Assembly (NCBI GenBank): GCA_958295765.1
Contig: CATQHB010000002.1
Span: 1,878,001 to 1,942,000 of the forward strand
Direction: 5' to 3'
DNA from: an uncultured Dehalococcoidia bacterium
Lineage (GTDB): Bacteria > Chloroflexota > Dehalococcoidia > Lucifugimonadales > UBA3495
DNA: 64,000 nt
Made by a program: the position numbers and the translations under genes
Shown here: positions 1-8,619 of the stretch, piece after piece
Position numbering within the stretch: the first letter of the stretch is position 1
Layout of the letters: each line of letters begins with the position of its first letter
The notes under the pieces: model-generated
The model's database searches: none
What the model saw: the letters and a program-made list of their open reading frames with translations, nothing else
What the model was told of the DNA's origin: nothing

Positions 1-993
1 GATGGAGCTATACGAGGTAACCGGCGCAGTTCCGGCGATGCCGGACAACAGGTTGCACAACCAGGTGGTGTTGACCAAGCCTTGAACCAGGCGAAAGTCC
101 GTAGCCCGGGGCCGCCGCCGGGCCGTCCGCTGCATCACGAAACCGTCATCCACCCCCCGGACGCCCGTAGCCAGGAAAACCACCAGGTAAATCGGCAGCA
201 GCGTCCAGAACTCCACCCCCGGCGTCAGGTCAACTCCTTGCCAGGAGCGCCAATGGGGCAGGCCCCACCAGGGGGCCGCCGCCACCGGCCCGAAGTCGTA
301 TATGCCGAAAAGGGCGGCCACCACACAGCCGGCCCCAATGCCGATGACGGCCGACCAGAGCCGGAGCAGCCCCGGGGAGCGCATCGCCAGGGTCAGGGCG
401 ACCAGCAGGGTGGCCCCGGCCGCCGCTAATGCGCCCAGCGGCGGCGCGCCGGCCGGTATGTCCCCCAGCCGGGCGATGACCGGGGGAGCGACGGAGAGGG
501 CAATAAGCATCTGCATCGTCCCGGCCACCACCGGCGTGATAATCCGGCGCACCAGGGACAGCCACCGGGCCAGGGCGAACTGAATCAGCGAACCTACTAT
601 TATCAGGCTGGACGCCAGCGCCGGCCCCCCTACCATCAAGGCGGGGACGGACGCCGACACGAAAGCTCCCGAACTGCCCATCATCAGCGGGTGCCCGACG
701 CTGAACTGCCCCAGGCGGGCCGTATTCAGTATCGTGATAACCCCGTTAATGACCAACGCCATAAAGACGGCCCAGGTCAGGTAGCTTGCTTCCACCACCC
801 CCACCCCGAAGTTAACCAATACCTGCAACGCGATCGGCGTAACTGCCAGCGCGGCGCCCTGCACCGCGACGGCAGCCATCAACGGCAGGGGACACGGCTC
901 ATCCGGTTCATAACGAATATGTTCGTTCACCCGCGGCGCGGCCAAAAGCACATCCCCTAAGGCGTGGTGGAGTAAGGTGTAACGGGGCTTCAA
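1..993 (-). CDS. NCS2-family nucleobase:cation symporter, 3' part beyond the window
   Basis: A membrane permease predicted to import uracil, xanthine or a related nucleobase with a cation. The frame is open from about 993 to base 1, so only the first ~330 residues are present. I see alternating hydrophobic helices, an N-terminal YEPDEPCP segment just before the first helix (usual in NCS2 proteins), and near the cut the conserved GIAGTAPVTSYS stretch that follows the substrate-binding region. The start is uncertain: TTG at 993 has GGTG just upstream, GTG at 1008 and GTG at 951 are in frame. The protein beginning KPRYTL looks natural. Substrate cannot be told from this fragment. Confidence 0.8.
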   Translation of the reverse strand, partial: MKPRYTLLHHALGDVLLAAPRVNEHIRYEPDEPCPLPLMAAVAVQGAALAVTPIALQVLVNFGVGVVEASYLTWAVFMALVINGVITILNTARLGQFSVGHPLMMGSSGAFVSASVPALMVGGPALASSLIIVGSLIQFALARWLSLVRRIITPVVAGTMQMLIALSVAPPVIARLGDIPAGAPPLGALAAAGATLLVALTLAMRSPGLLRLWSAVIGIGAGCVVAALFGIYDFGPVAAAPWWGLPHWRSWQGVDLTPGVEFWTLLPIYLVVFLATGVRGVDDGFVMQRTARRRPRATDFRLVQGLVNTTWLCNLLSGIAGTAPVTSYSSI

Positions 994-1039
994 TTTAACA
1001 CCATACACCGGTCAACGCAATCGCACACCGGTTGCAGTA

Positions 1040-1224
1040 GGCCCAACATTTGTTGCTATCCCTGCCCGTACCGGCTCCGGTGGATGGTTGATGGTTGGAT
1101 GGTAGGGGCGGGTTTATAACCCGCCCAATGTTCAACGGCAAGAAAGCGCCGGAAAACCGGTGGGCCATAGTTGAAATACTCCGGCACCCGAGCCAGGGCG
1201 GGTTACAAACCCGCCCCTACCCGG
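1040..1224. repeat. Family A MITE-like repeat, copy 1 (right end degenerate)
   Basis: The element contains a GGTAGGGGCGGGTTTATAAC arm at 1101 and a mirrored GGTTACAAACCCGCCCCTAC arm ending near 1220. Between them lies a middle segment also found in the copies at 43.3 kb and 56.7 kb. The left terminal repeat is weak and the right one is missing, so it runs directly into the Family B element. Together with that element it fills the gap between the permease and the next gene. Confidence 0.85.
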
Positions 1225-1258
1225 GCAATCGCGTCGCAACTATGGCAACACAAACAAC

Positions 1259-1354
1259 CGTCGTTCCGGCGAAAGCCGGAATCCAGGAAATCCCTCGGAA
1301 AAGAGAAGGCCAGCTACCAAGAGTTCTGGATTCCGGCTTCCGCCGGAACGACGG
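1259..1354. repeat. Family B 98-bp palindromic repeat, copy 1
   Basis: Inverted arms of about 29 bp (CCGTCGTTCCGGCGAAAGCC and its complement) enclose a conserved ~40-bp centre. This copy is 96 bp and its centre is in the opposite orientation to copies 2-5. No coding sequence is present in it. Confidence 0.9.
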
Positions 1355-1467
1355 TTGCCGGCGCCGGAATGACGGTTGCCTGGTTTTGCCCTCGCATACC
1401 CGCGTCTCTTTGTGAAAATACCCCCCATTTGATACAATCCCCGCAACAGGCATACCGGGAGGCGTCT

Positions 1468-2589
1468 ATGGGCTGGTCAAGTCATCATAAAATCGGGCTG
1501 ATTCACTACAACCCCCAGCAGAGTTATCGGGGCTATACCCTGGTGGCGACCAACCGGGGCGGTTATCACGCTAACCTGATTGATATGGAGGGCCGGGTCT
1601 GCCACCGCTGGCACCACCCGGAGGGCATCACCTACGGCTACCTGCTGCCCAACGGCCACCTGCTCTTTCGCAGCCGGACGGCGCGGGGCGGAACCGAAGG
1701 GCCGGAGTTCGGCGGCCGTTCCCTGTCCTTAATCGAACTGGATTGGGAGGGCAACGTGGCCTGGGAGTACCGCCACCCGGAGATGTTCCTGCATCACGAC
1801 TTTGAGCGGCTGCCCAACGGCAATACCCTGGCGCTGCTGTGGACGCCCCTGCCCGCCGAGTTGTCCGCCCAGGTTCAGGGCGGCTTTCGCGCCGATGATG
1901 ACCCGGAACCGATGTGGGGCGACGTGGTGCAGGAAATCACCCCGGCCGGCGACGTGGTCTATGAGTGGAAGTCCTGGGAGTTCCTGAGCGTTGATGAGGA
2001 TGTCATCTGCCCCCTGGAGGGCCGCAAGGAGTGGACGCACCAGAACGCGCTGAACGTTACCTCGGGGGGCGACCTGCTGGTCAGCTACCGGCAGACCAGC
2101 ACCGTGGGGATTGTGGACAAGGACAGCGGCCAGTTCCGGTGGAAATGGGGGCCGGGCCAGGTCTTTCACCAGCATCACCCCACCTGGCTGGACAACGGGC
2201 GGGTGCTGCTGTTCGACAATGGCTGCCACCGCCGGGGCGCGCCCAGCCACTCCCGGATTATCGAGGTGGACCCGGAGACCAACGAAATCGGCTGGGAGTA
2301 CCAGGGCACGCCCAACATTTCCTTTTTCAGCTACAATATCAGCAGCGCGGAACGGCAGCCCAACGGCAACACGGTAATCTGCGAGGGCGCGCCGGGCCGC
2401 ATCTTTGAGGTAACCGCCGCCGGGGAAATCACCTGGGAATACATCAACCCCTACTTTGGCGAGGCCGGCGGCGGGGCCTCCATGAACGGCGTATTTCGCG
2501 CCCACCGCTACGGCCCCGACCACCCGGCCCTGCGGGGCAAAGACTTGGACCCGTCCCGCTACGCCAACCTTAATCGAATTTATAATTAG
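1468..2589 (+). CDS. Arylsulfotransferase (ASST)-like beta-propeller protein
   Basis: A 373-residue protein of the arylsulfotransferase/Arylsulfotran_2 type, a six-bladed propeller family that in characterised members moves sulfate between phenols. Recurrent blades read LPNGNTL, THQNALN, HHPTWLDNGRVLLFDNG and QPNGNTV, which match the family's repeated pattern of His residues and NG turns. I chose ATG 1468 because GGGAGG sits 5 bp upstream. An open frame continues further upstream but only through repeat DNA. There is no signal peptide, unlike periplasmic ASST, so a cytoplasmic or atypical role is possible. The last residues (RIYN) and the stop lie in the AT-rich repeat that begins at 2584. 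True sulfotransferase activity is not established. Confidence 0.8.
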   Translation: MGWSSHHKIGLIHYNPQQSYRGYTLVATNRGGYHANLIDMEGRVCHRWHHPEGITYGYLLPNGHLLFRSRTARGGTEGPEFGGRSLSLIELDWEGNVAWEYRHPEMFLHHDFERLPNGNTLALLWTPLPAELSAQVQGGFRADDDPEPMWGDVVQEITPAGDVVYEWKSWEFLSVDEDVICPLEGRKEWTHQNALNVTSGGDLLVSYRQTSTVGIVDKDSGQFRWKWGPGQVFHQHHPTWLDNGRVLLFDNGCHRRGAPSHSRIIEVDPETNEIGWEYQGTPNISFFSYNISSAERQPNGNTVICEGAPGRIFEVTAAGEITWEYINPYFGEAGGGASMNGVFRAHRYGPDHPALRGKDLDPSRYANLNRIYN

Positions 2590-2964
2590 GAATTAAGAAT
2601 TAGGAATTGGGAATTGGGGGCCGTTGATTGCGGAATGGGTTGCGACCGGGGATGAGATTCAGGGTAATCGCGGCTTAACCGGGGCAACTAGGACAACTCG
2701 GACAACCCGGACAACCGTCATTCCCCAAGCAACCGTCGTTCCGGCGAAGGCCGGAATCCAGAACACTCGGTAGCCGGCACGCTCTTTTCCGGTAGGATTT
2801 CCTGGATTCCGGCCTTCGCCGGAACGACGGGTTTATAACCGGCCGGCGCTGGAACAACGGGTTTGTAGTCGGCCGGCCCGGAACAACGGGTTTATAATGC
2901 GATTGCTCCGGTATCCGACCGGTTTTCAACAATTCTTAATTCCTAATTCTTAATTCTTAATTAA
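2584..2964. repeat. AT-rich inverted arms bracketing a Family B element
   Basis: Left arm 2584-2618 consists of AATTAGGAATTAAG-type units and right arm 2931-2964 of the complementary AATTCTTAATTCC units. Between them are short GGACAACYCG-type direct repeats (about 2687-2717) and Family B copy 2. The same AT arms occur back to back at 28.7 kb with no insert. Nothing coding is seen in this gap. Confidence 0.8.
2733..2830. repeat. Family B 98-bp palindromic repeat, copy 2
   Basis: Exactly 98 bp between the outer ends of CCGTCGTTCCGGCGAAGGCC and its complement, with the standard centre containing GCTCTTTTCC and AGGATTTCC. It is nested inside the AT-rich arms. Confidence 0.9.
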
Positions 2965-2980
2965 ACTAAAAGGAGTTTTT

Positions 2981-3733
2981 ATGGGAAAGCTGGACGACAA
3001 GGTAGCCCTGATTACCGGCTCGGGCCGCAACATTGGCCGGGCCACTGCCCTGAAGTTCGCTGCGGAGGGGGCGGATATTATCGTCAACGCCCGCAGCAAC
3101 CGGGAGGAGGCGGAGGCCGTGGCCGCTGAGGTGCGCGCCCTGGGCCGCCGCGCCTTGCCCATCCTGGCCGACGTGTCCAACAAGGAACAGGTGGACAGCA
3201 TGGTGCGGATGGCCCTGGACGAGTTCGGCCGGATTGACATTCTGCTCAACAACGCCGCCATCCGCCCCCACAAGCCCTTTCTGGAGTTGACTCTGGAGGA
3301 TTGGGAGTTCGTGCGCGGCGTGGTGCTGGACGGCGCCTTTTATTGCACCCAGGCGGTGCTGCCTTCAATGGTGGAGAACAACTTTGGCCGGGTGCTTTTC
3401 TTTACCGGCGACGGGGCCTGGGCCGGCGGCGCCCAGCGGGGCCACGTTTCCGCCGCCAAGATGGGGTTGGTCGGCCTTTCCCGCAGCCTGGCTACCGAGT
3501 TTGCGCCCCATAACGTGCGGGTCAACGTAGTATCGCCGGGCAGTATCGACACCAGCCGGGCCAACCCGGAATGGTATCCGGGCAGCCGGCCGCCCAACGC
3601 CGCCGGCATCCCCCTGGGCCGCCAGGGACAAACCGAGGAGATTGCCGCCGCCTGCCTGTTCCTGGTCAGCGACGACGGCGGTTTCATTACCGGCCAGACG
3701 CTGCACGTCAACGGCGGCGCCGCCTTTTTCTGA
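2981..3733 (+). CDS. SDR-family protein, FabG-like, with altered catalytic residues
   Basis: A 250-residue short-chain dehydrogenase/reductase fold, probably an NAD(P)-dependent oxidoreductase. The nucleotide motif reads TGSGRNIGRA near residue 12, the NNAA motif is present near residue 87, and the C-terminal PGSIDT and FITGQTLHVNGG segments are typical. AAGGAG lies 7 bp before the ATG. The odd point is the active site: the usual YxxxK region reads GHVSAAK, so Tyr is replaced by Val with a His before it. The catalytic Ser position upstream falls in FFTGDGA. Only Asn and Lys of the tetrad remain visible. It may be a dienoyl-reductase-like or non-catalytic SDR. Confidence 0.85.
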   Translation: MGKLDDKVALITGSGRNIGRATALKFAAEGADIIVNARSNREEAEAVAAEVRALGRRALPILADVSNKEQVDSMVRMALDEFGRIDILLNNAAIRPHKPFLELTLEDWEFVRGVVLDGAFYCTQAVLPSMVENNFGRVLFFTGDGAWAGGAQRGHVSAAKMGLVGLSRSLATEFAPHNVRVNVVSPGSIDTSRANPEWYPGSRPPNAAGIPLGRQGQTEEIAAACLFLVSDDGGFITGQTLHVNGGAAFF

Positions 3734-3776
3734 GCATTGGCCGGGGGATTACCGCTACGGCAACCCTTCATCCCCC

Positions 3777-3989
3777 GGTATTCTCAACACGCGTTGGTGT
3801 TCCCTGCCCGGCTCCGGCGGCCGGTAGGGGCGGGTTTATAACCAGCCCTGGTTCCGGGGCAAGGATAGGTCGGATACGCGGTCTCCGTTACCCCAATGAC
3901 TCTGCCGTTGTCGCCAGGACAGGCTACAAACCCGCCCCTACCGGCCGCCGGAGTATTCCGTCATAACACCAAAGCGTGTTGAGAATACC
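3777..3989. repeat. Family A MITE-like repeat, copy 2 (complete)
   Basis: The best-preserved copy, 213 bp. Its terminal inverted repeats of 25 bp (3777-3801 and 3965-3989) begin GGTATTCTCAACACG and differ at one base. Inner GGTAGGGGCGGGTT arms form a second palindrome. No protein is encoded. It fills most of the gap between the SDR gene and radA, two convergent genes. Confidence 0.9.
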
Positions 3990-4058
3990 TCACCCCCGGC
4001 TCTCTACCCAATGGAGAAAGGCCGAGGGTGAAGTCGGGTATCCGCCGGTAGCGGGCGC

Positions 4059-5519
4059 CTAATCCTGAAACTCAACGGCCGGTTCCTCAATTTCCGGCCA
4101 GGTATCGGGCTGGGTCTCTTTGCCCGGCCGGGCCGTACCCAGGGCGGCCCGGAGGGCTTGCCGCAACGTCCTGGCAAAGATTAGCTCAATATCCGGCGTC
4201 CGGGTCAAGCCGCTGCGGGCCGTCTCCGGCAGGATGCAGCGGGACAGGCCCAGGCGCGCCGCCTCGGTTATGCGCCGTTCCACCTGCGGCACGGTGCGCA
4301 GTTCACCGCTCAGTCCTACCTCCCCAAAGGCGGCCAGGCCCGGTTCCAGGGGCCGGTTATAGAGACTGGAGGCCAGGGCCAGAGCAATTCCCAGGTCGGC
4401 GGCCGGTTCGTTGACCCGGAAGCCCCCGGCTACGCTGACGATAATATCCTGGCCGGCCAGTTCCAGCCCGGAGCGGCGGGACGCTACGGCGGCCAGCATC
4501 AACAGCCGGTTATAGTCCACCCCGTTGACCACCCGCCGGGGAACCGGGGCATAGGCCGGCGAGGTCAGGGCCTGAATCTCCAGCAGCAGGGGCCGCGTCC
4601 CCTCCAGGGCCGGTATCAACGCCGCGCCTACGGCCCCTTCGTAACGCTGGGACAGCAGCGCCTTGGAAGGGTCGGGAACTTCCACCAGGCCCTGGCCGGT
4701 CATCTCAAAAACGCCGACTTCCGTAGTGGAACCGAAACGATTTTTGCCGCTGCGCAGCACCCGGTAGGTATTGATTTCCTGCCCCTCCAGGTACATCACC
4801 ACGTCCACCATGTGCTCCAGCACCCGGGGGCCGGCCAGGGATCCGTCCTTGGTCAGGTGGCCGGCCAGGAATACCGGCACGTTGCGGAGCTTGGCCCAGC
4901 GCATCAGCTTGAGGCCGCACTCCCTTACCTGGGCCACGCTGCCCGGCCCGGAGGGCGCGTCCTGGGTGTAGAGGGTCTGGATGGAGTCAATTATGGCAAG
5001 GTCGGGGCGACATTCCTCCAGCCGGGCCAGGGCCAGGTCCACGTCGGTATCCGTAATCAGGAAAACCCGGTCGCCGGCAAACCCCAGCCGTTCCGAGCGC
5101 AGCTTCAGCTGGTGGGGGGATTCTTCCCCGCTGAGGTAGGCAACGGCGCGGCCTCCTTCGGATATAAACCGGGCCAGTTGCAGCAGCAGGGTCGATTTGC
5201 CAACCCCCGGTTCTCCGGCCAGCAGCGCCACCGACCCGGTAACGATGCCGCTGCCCAGCACCCGGTTCAGTTCCGCCGAGGGCAGTTCAATGCGCCGCCG
5301 GTCTTCCGGGTCAAGCCGGGATAACTCCTGAATACTTTCCCCGGCGGGACTCAGCCAGGGCTGGCGGGTTGCGCCACCACCGGCGGCGGCCCTGGTTTCC
5401 TGCAAGGGCCGGCCTGAACCGCAGGATGGGGAGGGACAAAAGCCCAGCCAGCGGGGGCTTTCGTAACCGCAATCCTGACACAGGAATATAGTACGCTGCT
5501 GCTCTCTAGGTCGGCTCAT
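4059..5519 (-). CDS. radA: DNA repair protein RadA (Sms)
   Basis: RadA is a RecA-like ATPase that promotes branch migration and processing of recombination intermediates. This protein (486 residues from ATG 5519, close to the usual ~450-480) has an N-terminal zinc finger with Cys 14, 17, 28 and 33, the Walker A motif GEPGVGKST at about 102-110, the RadA signature KNRFGS near residue 260, and a C-terminal Lon-protease-like domain (VAGGFRVNEPAADLG, SGELR). ATG 5519 is preferred over a TTG two codons earlier because AGGAGG lies 6 bp upstream. It follows clpC after a hairpin, the clpC-radA order seen in many Gram-positive-type genomes. Confidence 0.96.
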   Translation of the reverse strand: MSRPREQQRTIFLCQDCGYESPRWLGFCPSPSCGSGRPLQETRAAAGGGATRQPWLSPAGESIQELSRLDPEDRRRIELPSAELNRVLGSGIVTGSVALLAGEPGVGKSTLLLQLARFISEGGRAVAYLSGEESPHQLKLRSERLGFAGDRVFLITDTDVDLALARLEECRPDLAIIDSIQTLYTQDAPSGPGSVAQVRECGLKLMRWAKLRNVPVFLAGHLTKDGSLAGPRVLEHMVDVVMYLEGQEINTYRVLRSGKNRFGSTTEVGVFEMTGQGLVEVPDPSKALLSQRYEGAVGAALIPALEGTRPLLLEIQALTSPAYAPVPRRVVNGVDYNRLLMLAAVASRRSGLELAGQDIIVSVAGGFRVNEPAADLGIALALASSLYNRPLEPGLAAFGEVGLSGELRTVPQVERRITEAARLGLSRCILPETARSGLTRTPDIELIFARTLRQALRAALGTARPGKETQPDTWPEIEEPAVEFQD

Positions 5520-5555
5520 CGGCAACCTCCTGAATACCGGCCATTATAACAACAA

Positions 5556-5578
5556 CAGGCCCCTTAATCAGGGGCCTG
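5556..5578 (-). terminator. Hairpin between clpC and radA
   Basis: An 8-bp stem (CAGGCCCC/GGGGCCTG) with a 7-base loop lies 40 bp after the clpC stop on the minus strand and is followed by a T-rich GTTGTTGTTATAA run. It probably terminates or attenuates transcription before radA. The weak T tract suggests partial readthrough, since no separate radA promoter was obvious. Confidence 0.7.
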
Positions 5579-5618
5579 CTGTCAGTAGATTCCGGTTGGG
5601 GTTACCGTTGCGGTTTGA

Positions 5619-8084
5619 CTAGGCAAGGGGCAGGGCCGGCACCTTGGCGCGAATGACGATTTTCTCGTCCTCCACATCTACCACCGCCACGTCGCCGCTG
5701 TTTAACTCGCCCCGCAACAACTCGTCGGACAGGATGTCTTCCACTTCGTTCTGGATGACGCGGCGCAAGGGGCGGGCGCCCAGCACCGGGTCGAAACCCT
5801 TCTCCCCCAGGTATTCCCGGGCGGCGTCGCTCAGCTCCAGGGTGATGTTCTTGTCCTCCAGTTCCTTCTGCACCATGTCAATCATCAGGTCAACGATGGC
5901 GTGAATCTGTTCCTGGTCCAACTGGTGGAAAACTATAGTGGCGTCCAGGCGGTTGAGGAACTCCGGCCGGAAAAAGCGCTTGACTTCATCCATAACCTTG
6001 TCCTTCATCCGCTCATAGGACTGGGCCTGGGTCTGCGCGCCGTCGGACTTGACGCCGAAACCGAGGGTGGTGTCCCGCTTAATCAGGTCGGAACCCAGGT
6101 TGCTGGTCATCACGATGATGGAGTTGCGGAAATCGACCCGGCGGCCCCGCGCGTCGGTCAACTGGCCGGCGTCGAAAATCTGCAACAGGATGTTGAAAAC
6201 TTCCGGGTGGGCCTTTTCGATTTCGTCCAGCAGGATGGCGCAGTAGTTCTTGCGGCGGACGCCCTCGGTTAGCTGGCCGCCCTCATCGTAACCCACGTAA
6301 CCCGGCGGGGCGCCAATCAGACGGGCGACGGTGTGCCGCTCCTGGAACTCGGACATATCCAGGCGAATCATATTGTCTTCGTGGCCGAACATCACCTCAG
6401 CCAAAGCCCGCACCAATTCCGTCTTGCCTACGCCGGTGGGGCCGAGGAACATAAAGACGCCGATGGGATGGCGGGGGTCTTTCAGTCCGGCCCGGGCGCG
6501 GCGCACCGCTTTGGAGATATTAACGATTGCCTCATCCTGGCCGATGATGCGCTTGTGGAGGTCGTCTTCCATGTGGATTAGCCGGGCCGTCTCTTCGGCG
6601 GCCAGCCGGGTTACCGGGATGCCCGTCCACATACTGACCACTTCGGCTATATCCTCTTCGGTAACCGTTGAGCGGCCCCGGGAGCGGTCTTCCTGCCATT
6701 CCTCTTTGAGGCTGTCCAGGTCCTGGTTCAGGTTCAGTTCCCGGTCGCGCAGTTCCGCCGCCGCCTCATACTGCTGGGAGGCGATGGCGGCGTCCTTTTC
6801 CTGGCGCACCCGTTCCAGCACTTCCATAGCGTCCTTGACCGAGGTGGGGGTAACGCTGCCCCGCAGGCGCACCCGGGAGCCGGCCTCATCCAACAGGTCT
6901 ATCGCCTTGTCCGGCAGGAACCGGTCGGGAATAAAGCGGGTCGCCAGAGTTGCGGCGGCCCGTACCGCGTCTTCGGTTATGTCCACGTTGTGATGGTCTT
7001 CGTAGTTGACCTTGACGCCCCGGAGGATTTGCAAGGTCTCATCGGAACTCGGTTCTTCCACCCGTACCGGCTGCAAGCGGCGTTCCAGGGCCGGGTCCCG
7101 CTCTACGTATTTGCGGTAGTCGTCCAGCGTGGTCGCCCCGATACACTGGATTTCGCCCCGGGCCAGGGAGGGCTTGAGGATGTTGGAGGCGTCCACCGCG
7201 CCCTCGGCGGCGCCGGCGCCGACCAGGGTGTGAACTTCGTCAATGAAAAGGACGCAGTTGCCGGCGTTCTTTATCTCCTCAATTACCTTCTTCAATCGTT
7301 CTTCAAACTCGCCCCGGTACTTGGTGCCGGCCACCAGGGCGCCCATATCCAGGGTAACCAGCCGTTTGCCCTGGAGGGTTTCGGGGATTTCGCCGGTGTA
7401 GATTTGCTGGGCCAGCGCCTCGACGATGGCGGTCTTGCCGACGCCGGGTTCGCCCACCAGCACCGGGTTGTTCTTGGTGCGGCGGCTGAGTATCTGCACG
7501 ACGCGCTGAATTTCCTGGTCGCGGCCAATGACCGGGTCCAGTTTCCCGTCCCGGGCGGCGTTGGTCAGGTCGATGCCCAGTTGGTCAAGGGTGGGGGTGC
7601 GGGTGCCGGTGCGGGAACTCTGCGAACCGCTGCCGCTGGAGCTGTTGCTGAGGATGCGGTGGGTTTCGGTACGAACCTTCTCCAGGGTAACGCCGAGGCT
7701 TTCCAGGACTCCGGCGGCGACGCCTTCACCTTCCCGGAGCAGACCGATGAGCAGGTGTTCGGTGCCGATGTAGGTATGGTTCATCCGGCGGGCTTCGTCA
7801 ACGGCCAGTTCCACCACCTTCTTGGCGCGGGGAGTCAAGCCGATCTCGCCCTGGGCCGGCTTTTCACCCCGTCCGATGATGAACTCCACCGCCGACCGGA
7901 CCTTGCTGAGGTCAACCCCCAGGCCGGAGAGGACCCTGGCGGCTACGCCTTCCGTCTCTCGCACCAAGCCGAGCAGGATGTGTTCGGTGCCGATGTAGTT
8001 ATGGTTAAACCGCTGGGCTTCTTCCTGGGCCAGCGATAGAACTCTCCGCGCTCGTTCCGAGAACTTTTCGAATCTACTTCCCAT
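5619..8084 (-). CDS. clpC: ATP-dependent Clp protease ATP-binding subunit ClpC
   Basis: An 821-residue HSP100 unfoldase that feeds proteins to ClpP in the cytoplasm. Two Clp N-repeats (about residues 5-70 and 80-145) are followed by AAA domain 1 (Walker A GEPGVGKT at 211-218, Walker B VLFIDEVH at 278-285), a UVR/middle domain around 426-455, and AAA domain 2 (GPTGVGKT at 548-555) with the Clp C-terminal domain. An SGSGSQSS linker follows the N domain. The start has AGGAG upstream. No mcsA, mcsB or ctsR neighbours are present, so control by those factors is not indicated here. A sigma-70 promoter lies at 8220-8249. Confidence 0.97.
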   Translation of the reverse strand: MGSRFEKFSERARRVLSLAQEEAQRFNHNYIGTEHILLGLVRETEGVAARVLSGLGVDLSKVRSAVEFIIGRGEKPAQGEIGLTPRAKKVVELAVDEARRMNHTYIGTEHLLIGLLREGEGVAAGVLESLGVTLEKVRTETHRILSNSSSGSGSQSSRTGTRTPTLDQLGIDLTNAARDGKLDPVIGRDQEIQRVVQILSRRTKNNPVLVGEPGVGKTAIVEALAQQIYTGEIPETLQGKRLVTLDMGALVAGTKYRGEFEERLKKVIEEIKNAGNCVLFIDEVHTLVGAGAAEGAVDASNILKPSLARGEIQCIGATTLDDYRKYVERDPALERRLQPVRVEEPSSDETLQILRGVKVNYEDHHNVDITEDAVRAAATLATRFIPDRFLPDKAIDLLDEAGSRVRLRGSVTPTSVKDAMEVLERVRQEKDAAIASQQYEAAAELRDRELNLNQDLDSLKEEWQEDRSRGRSTVTEEDIAEVVSMWTGIPVTRLAAEETARLIHMEDDLHKRIIGQDEAIVNISKAVRRARAGLKDPRHPIGVFMFLGPTGVGKTELVRALAEVMFGHEDNMIRLDMSEFQERHTVARLIGAPPGYVGYDEGGQLTEGVRRKNYCAILLDEIEKAHPEVFNILLQIFDAGQLTDARGRRVDFRNSIIVMTSNLGSDLIKRDTTLGFGVKSDGAQTQAQSYERMKDKVMDEVKRFFRPEFLNRLDATIVFHQLDQEQIHAIVDLMIDMVQKELEDKNITLELSDAAREYLGEKGFDPVLGARPLRRVIQNEVEDILSDELLRGELNSGDVAVVDVEDEKIVIRAKVPALPLA

Positions 8085-8219
8085 AATACCGCTCCTGTTG
8101 GGCCGGGCGGGGGCTGCTTCACCGAGCTGAGAGCATTTTCGGAAGGGTTCGCGGGTTGCTACAACGAAGCAGTTCCCGGATTACCGTTTGGAGAACCTAC
8201 CCAACATAATGATTACTGA

Positions 8220-8249
8220 ATTATATGGCACCCGATTTAACGATGTAAA
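8220..8249 (-). promoter_or_regulatory. Sigma-70-type promoter for clpC
   Basis: On the minus strand TTTACA (8249-8244) and a perfect TATAAT (8225-8220) are separated by 18 bp. Transcription would start near 8213, giving a clpC leader of about 130 nt. No CIRCE or CtsR operator is apparent around it. Confidence 0.7.
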
Positions 8250-8366
8250 GCTGTCCGCCTATCTGACGCCAAGCAAGTTTAACTGACTTTTAAGGTTGGA
8301 AAGGAGAGGCGGCTAGCGGGAATGGGCCGACGACCGGCCGATGAGCGCCCTGGTCTCGTTCAGAAA

Positions 8367-8492
8367 TACTTCCCGGCGGTGACCTATTTTCCCACTTCGT
8401 CACCAAAGCAGTATCGTCGGCGCTGGGGCGTTTCACTACCGTGTTCGGGATGGGAACGGGTGGGGCCACCCCGCTAGAACCACCAGGAAGTA
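8367..8492 (-). rRNA. rrf: 5S ribosomal RNA, unlinked to 16S/23S
   Basis: The minus strand carries a full 5S sequence with internal CCATCCCGAACACGG and CGCCGACGATACTG segments typical of loops B-C and helix IV. Terminal TACTTCC pairs with GGGAAGTA to close helix I, giving 126 nt by this boundary choice. There is no 23S rRNA upstream: the next feature on the same strand is the 3' end of the dipeptidase gene, about 130 bp away. The gene therefore stands alone within this window. Confidence 0.93.
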
Positions 8493-8505
8493 AATCTAAC
8501 GGGGG

Positions 8506-8536
8506 ATAGTATGCACTATTTTTCACGATCTGGCAA
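8506..8536 (-). promoter_or_regulatory. Candidate promoter for the 5S gene
   Basis: TTGCCA (8536-8531) precedes CATACT at 17 bp or TACTAT at 19 bp on the minus strand. The predicted start falls a few bases before the mature 5S end. The match is moderate, but an unlinked 5S gene needs its own promoter. Confidence 0.4.
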
Positions 8537-8619
8537 GGGGTAGTTTCCAGCAAATCCGGGAAATGGCAGATCGGCTTTTTTCACCCTTGCGACACCGCGA
8601 AAATCGCCGCCGCCAGTTG

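Noticed and set aside
1171-1467. N-terminal extension of the arylsulfotransferase-like protein
   Set aside because: It translates Family A and B repeats; the ribosome site at 1457 marks the true start.
6990-8039. Open frame antisense to clpC
   Set aside because: No ribosome site and no recognisable domain; it overlaps conserved ClpC motifs.
8120-8215. CTGAGA and GAACCT motifs suggesting a TPP riboswitch on the plus strand
   Set aside because: The two motifs do not form the conserved stems, no gene follows on that strand, and the segment is the clpC leader on the other strand.
8290-8553. Open frame across the 5S gene
   Set aside because: It is the 5S rRNA sequence itself read as protein.
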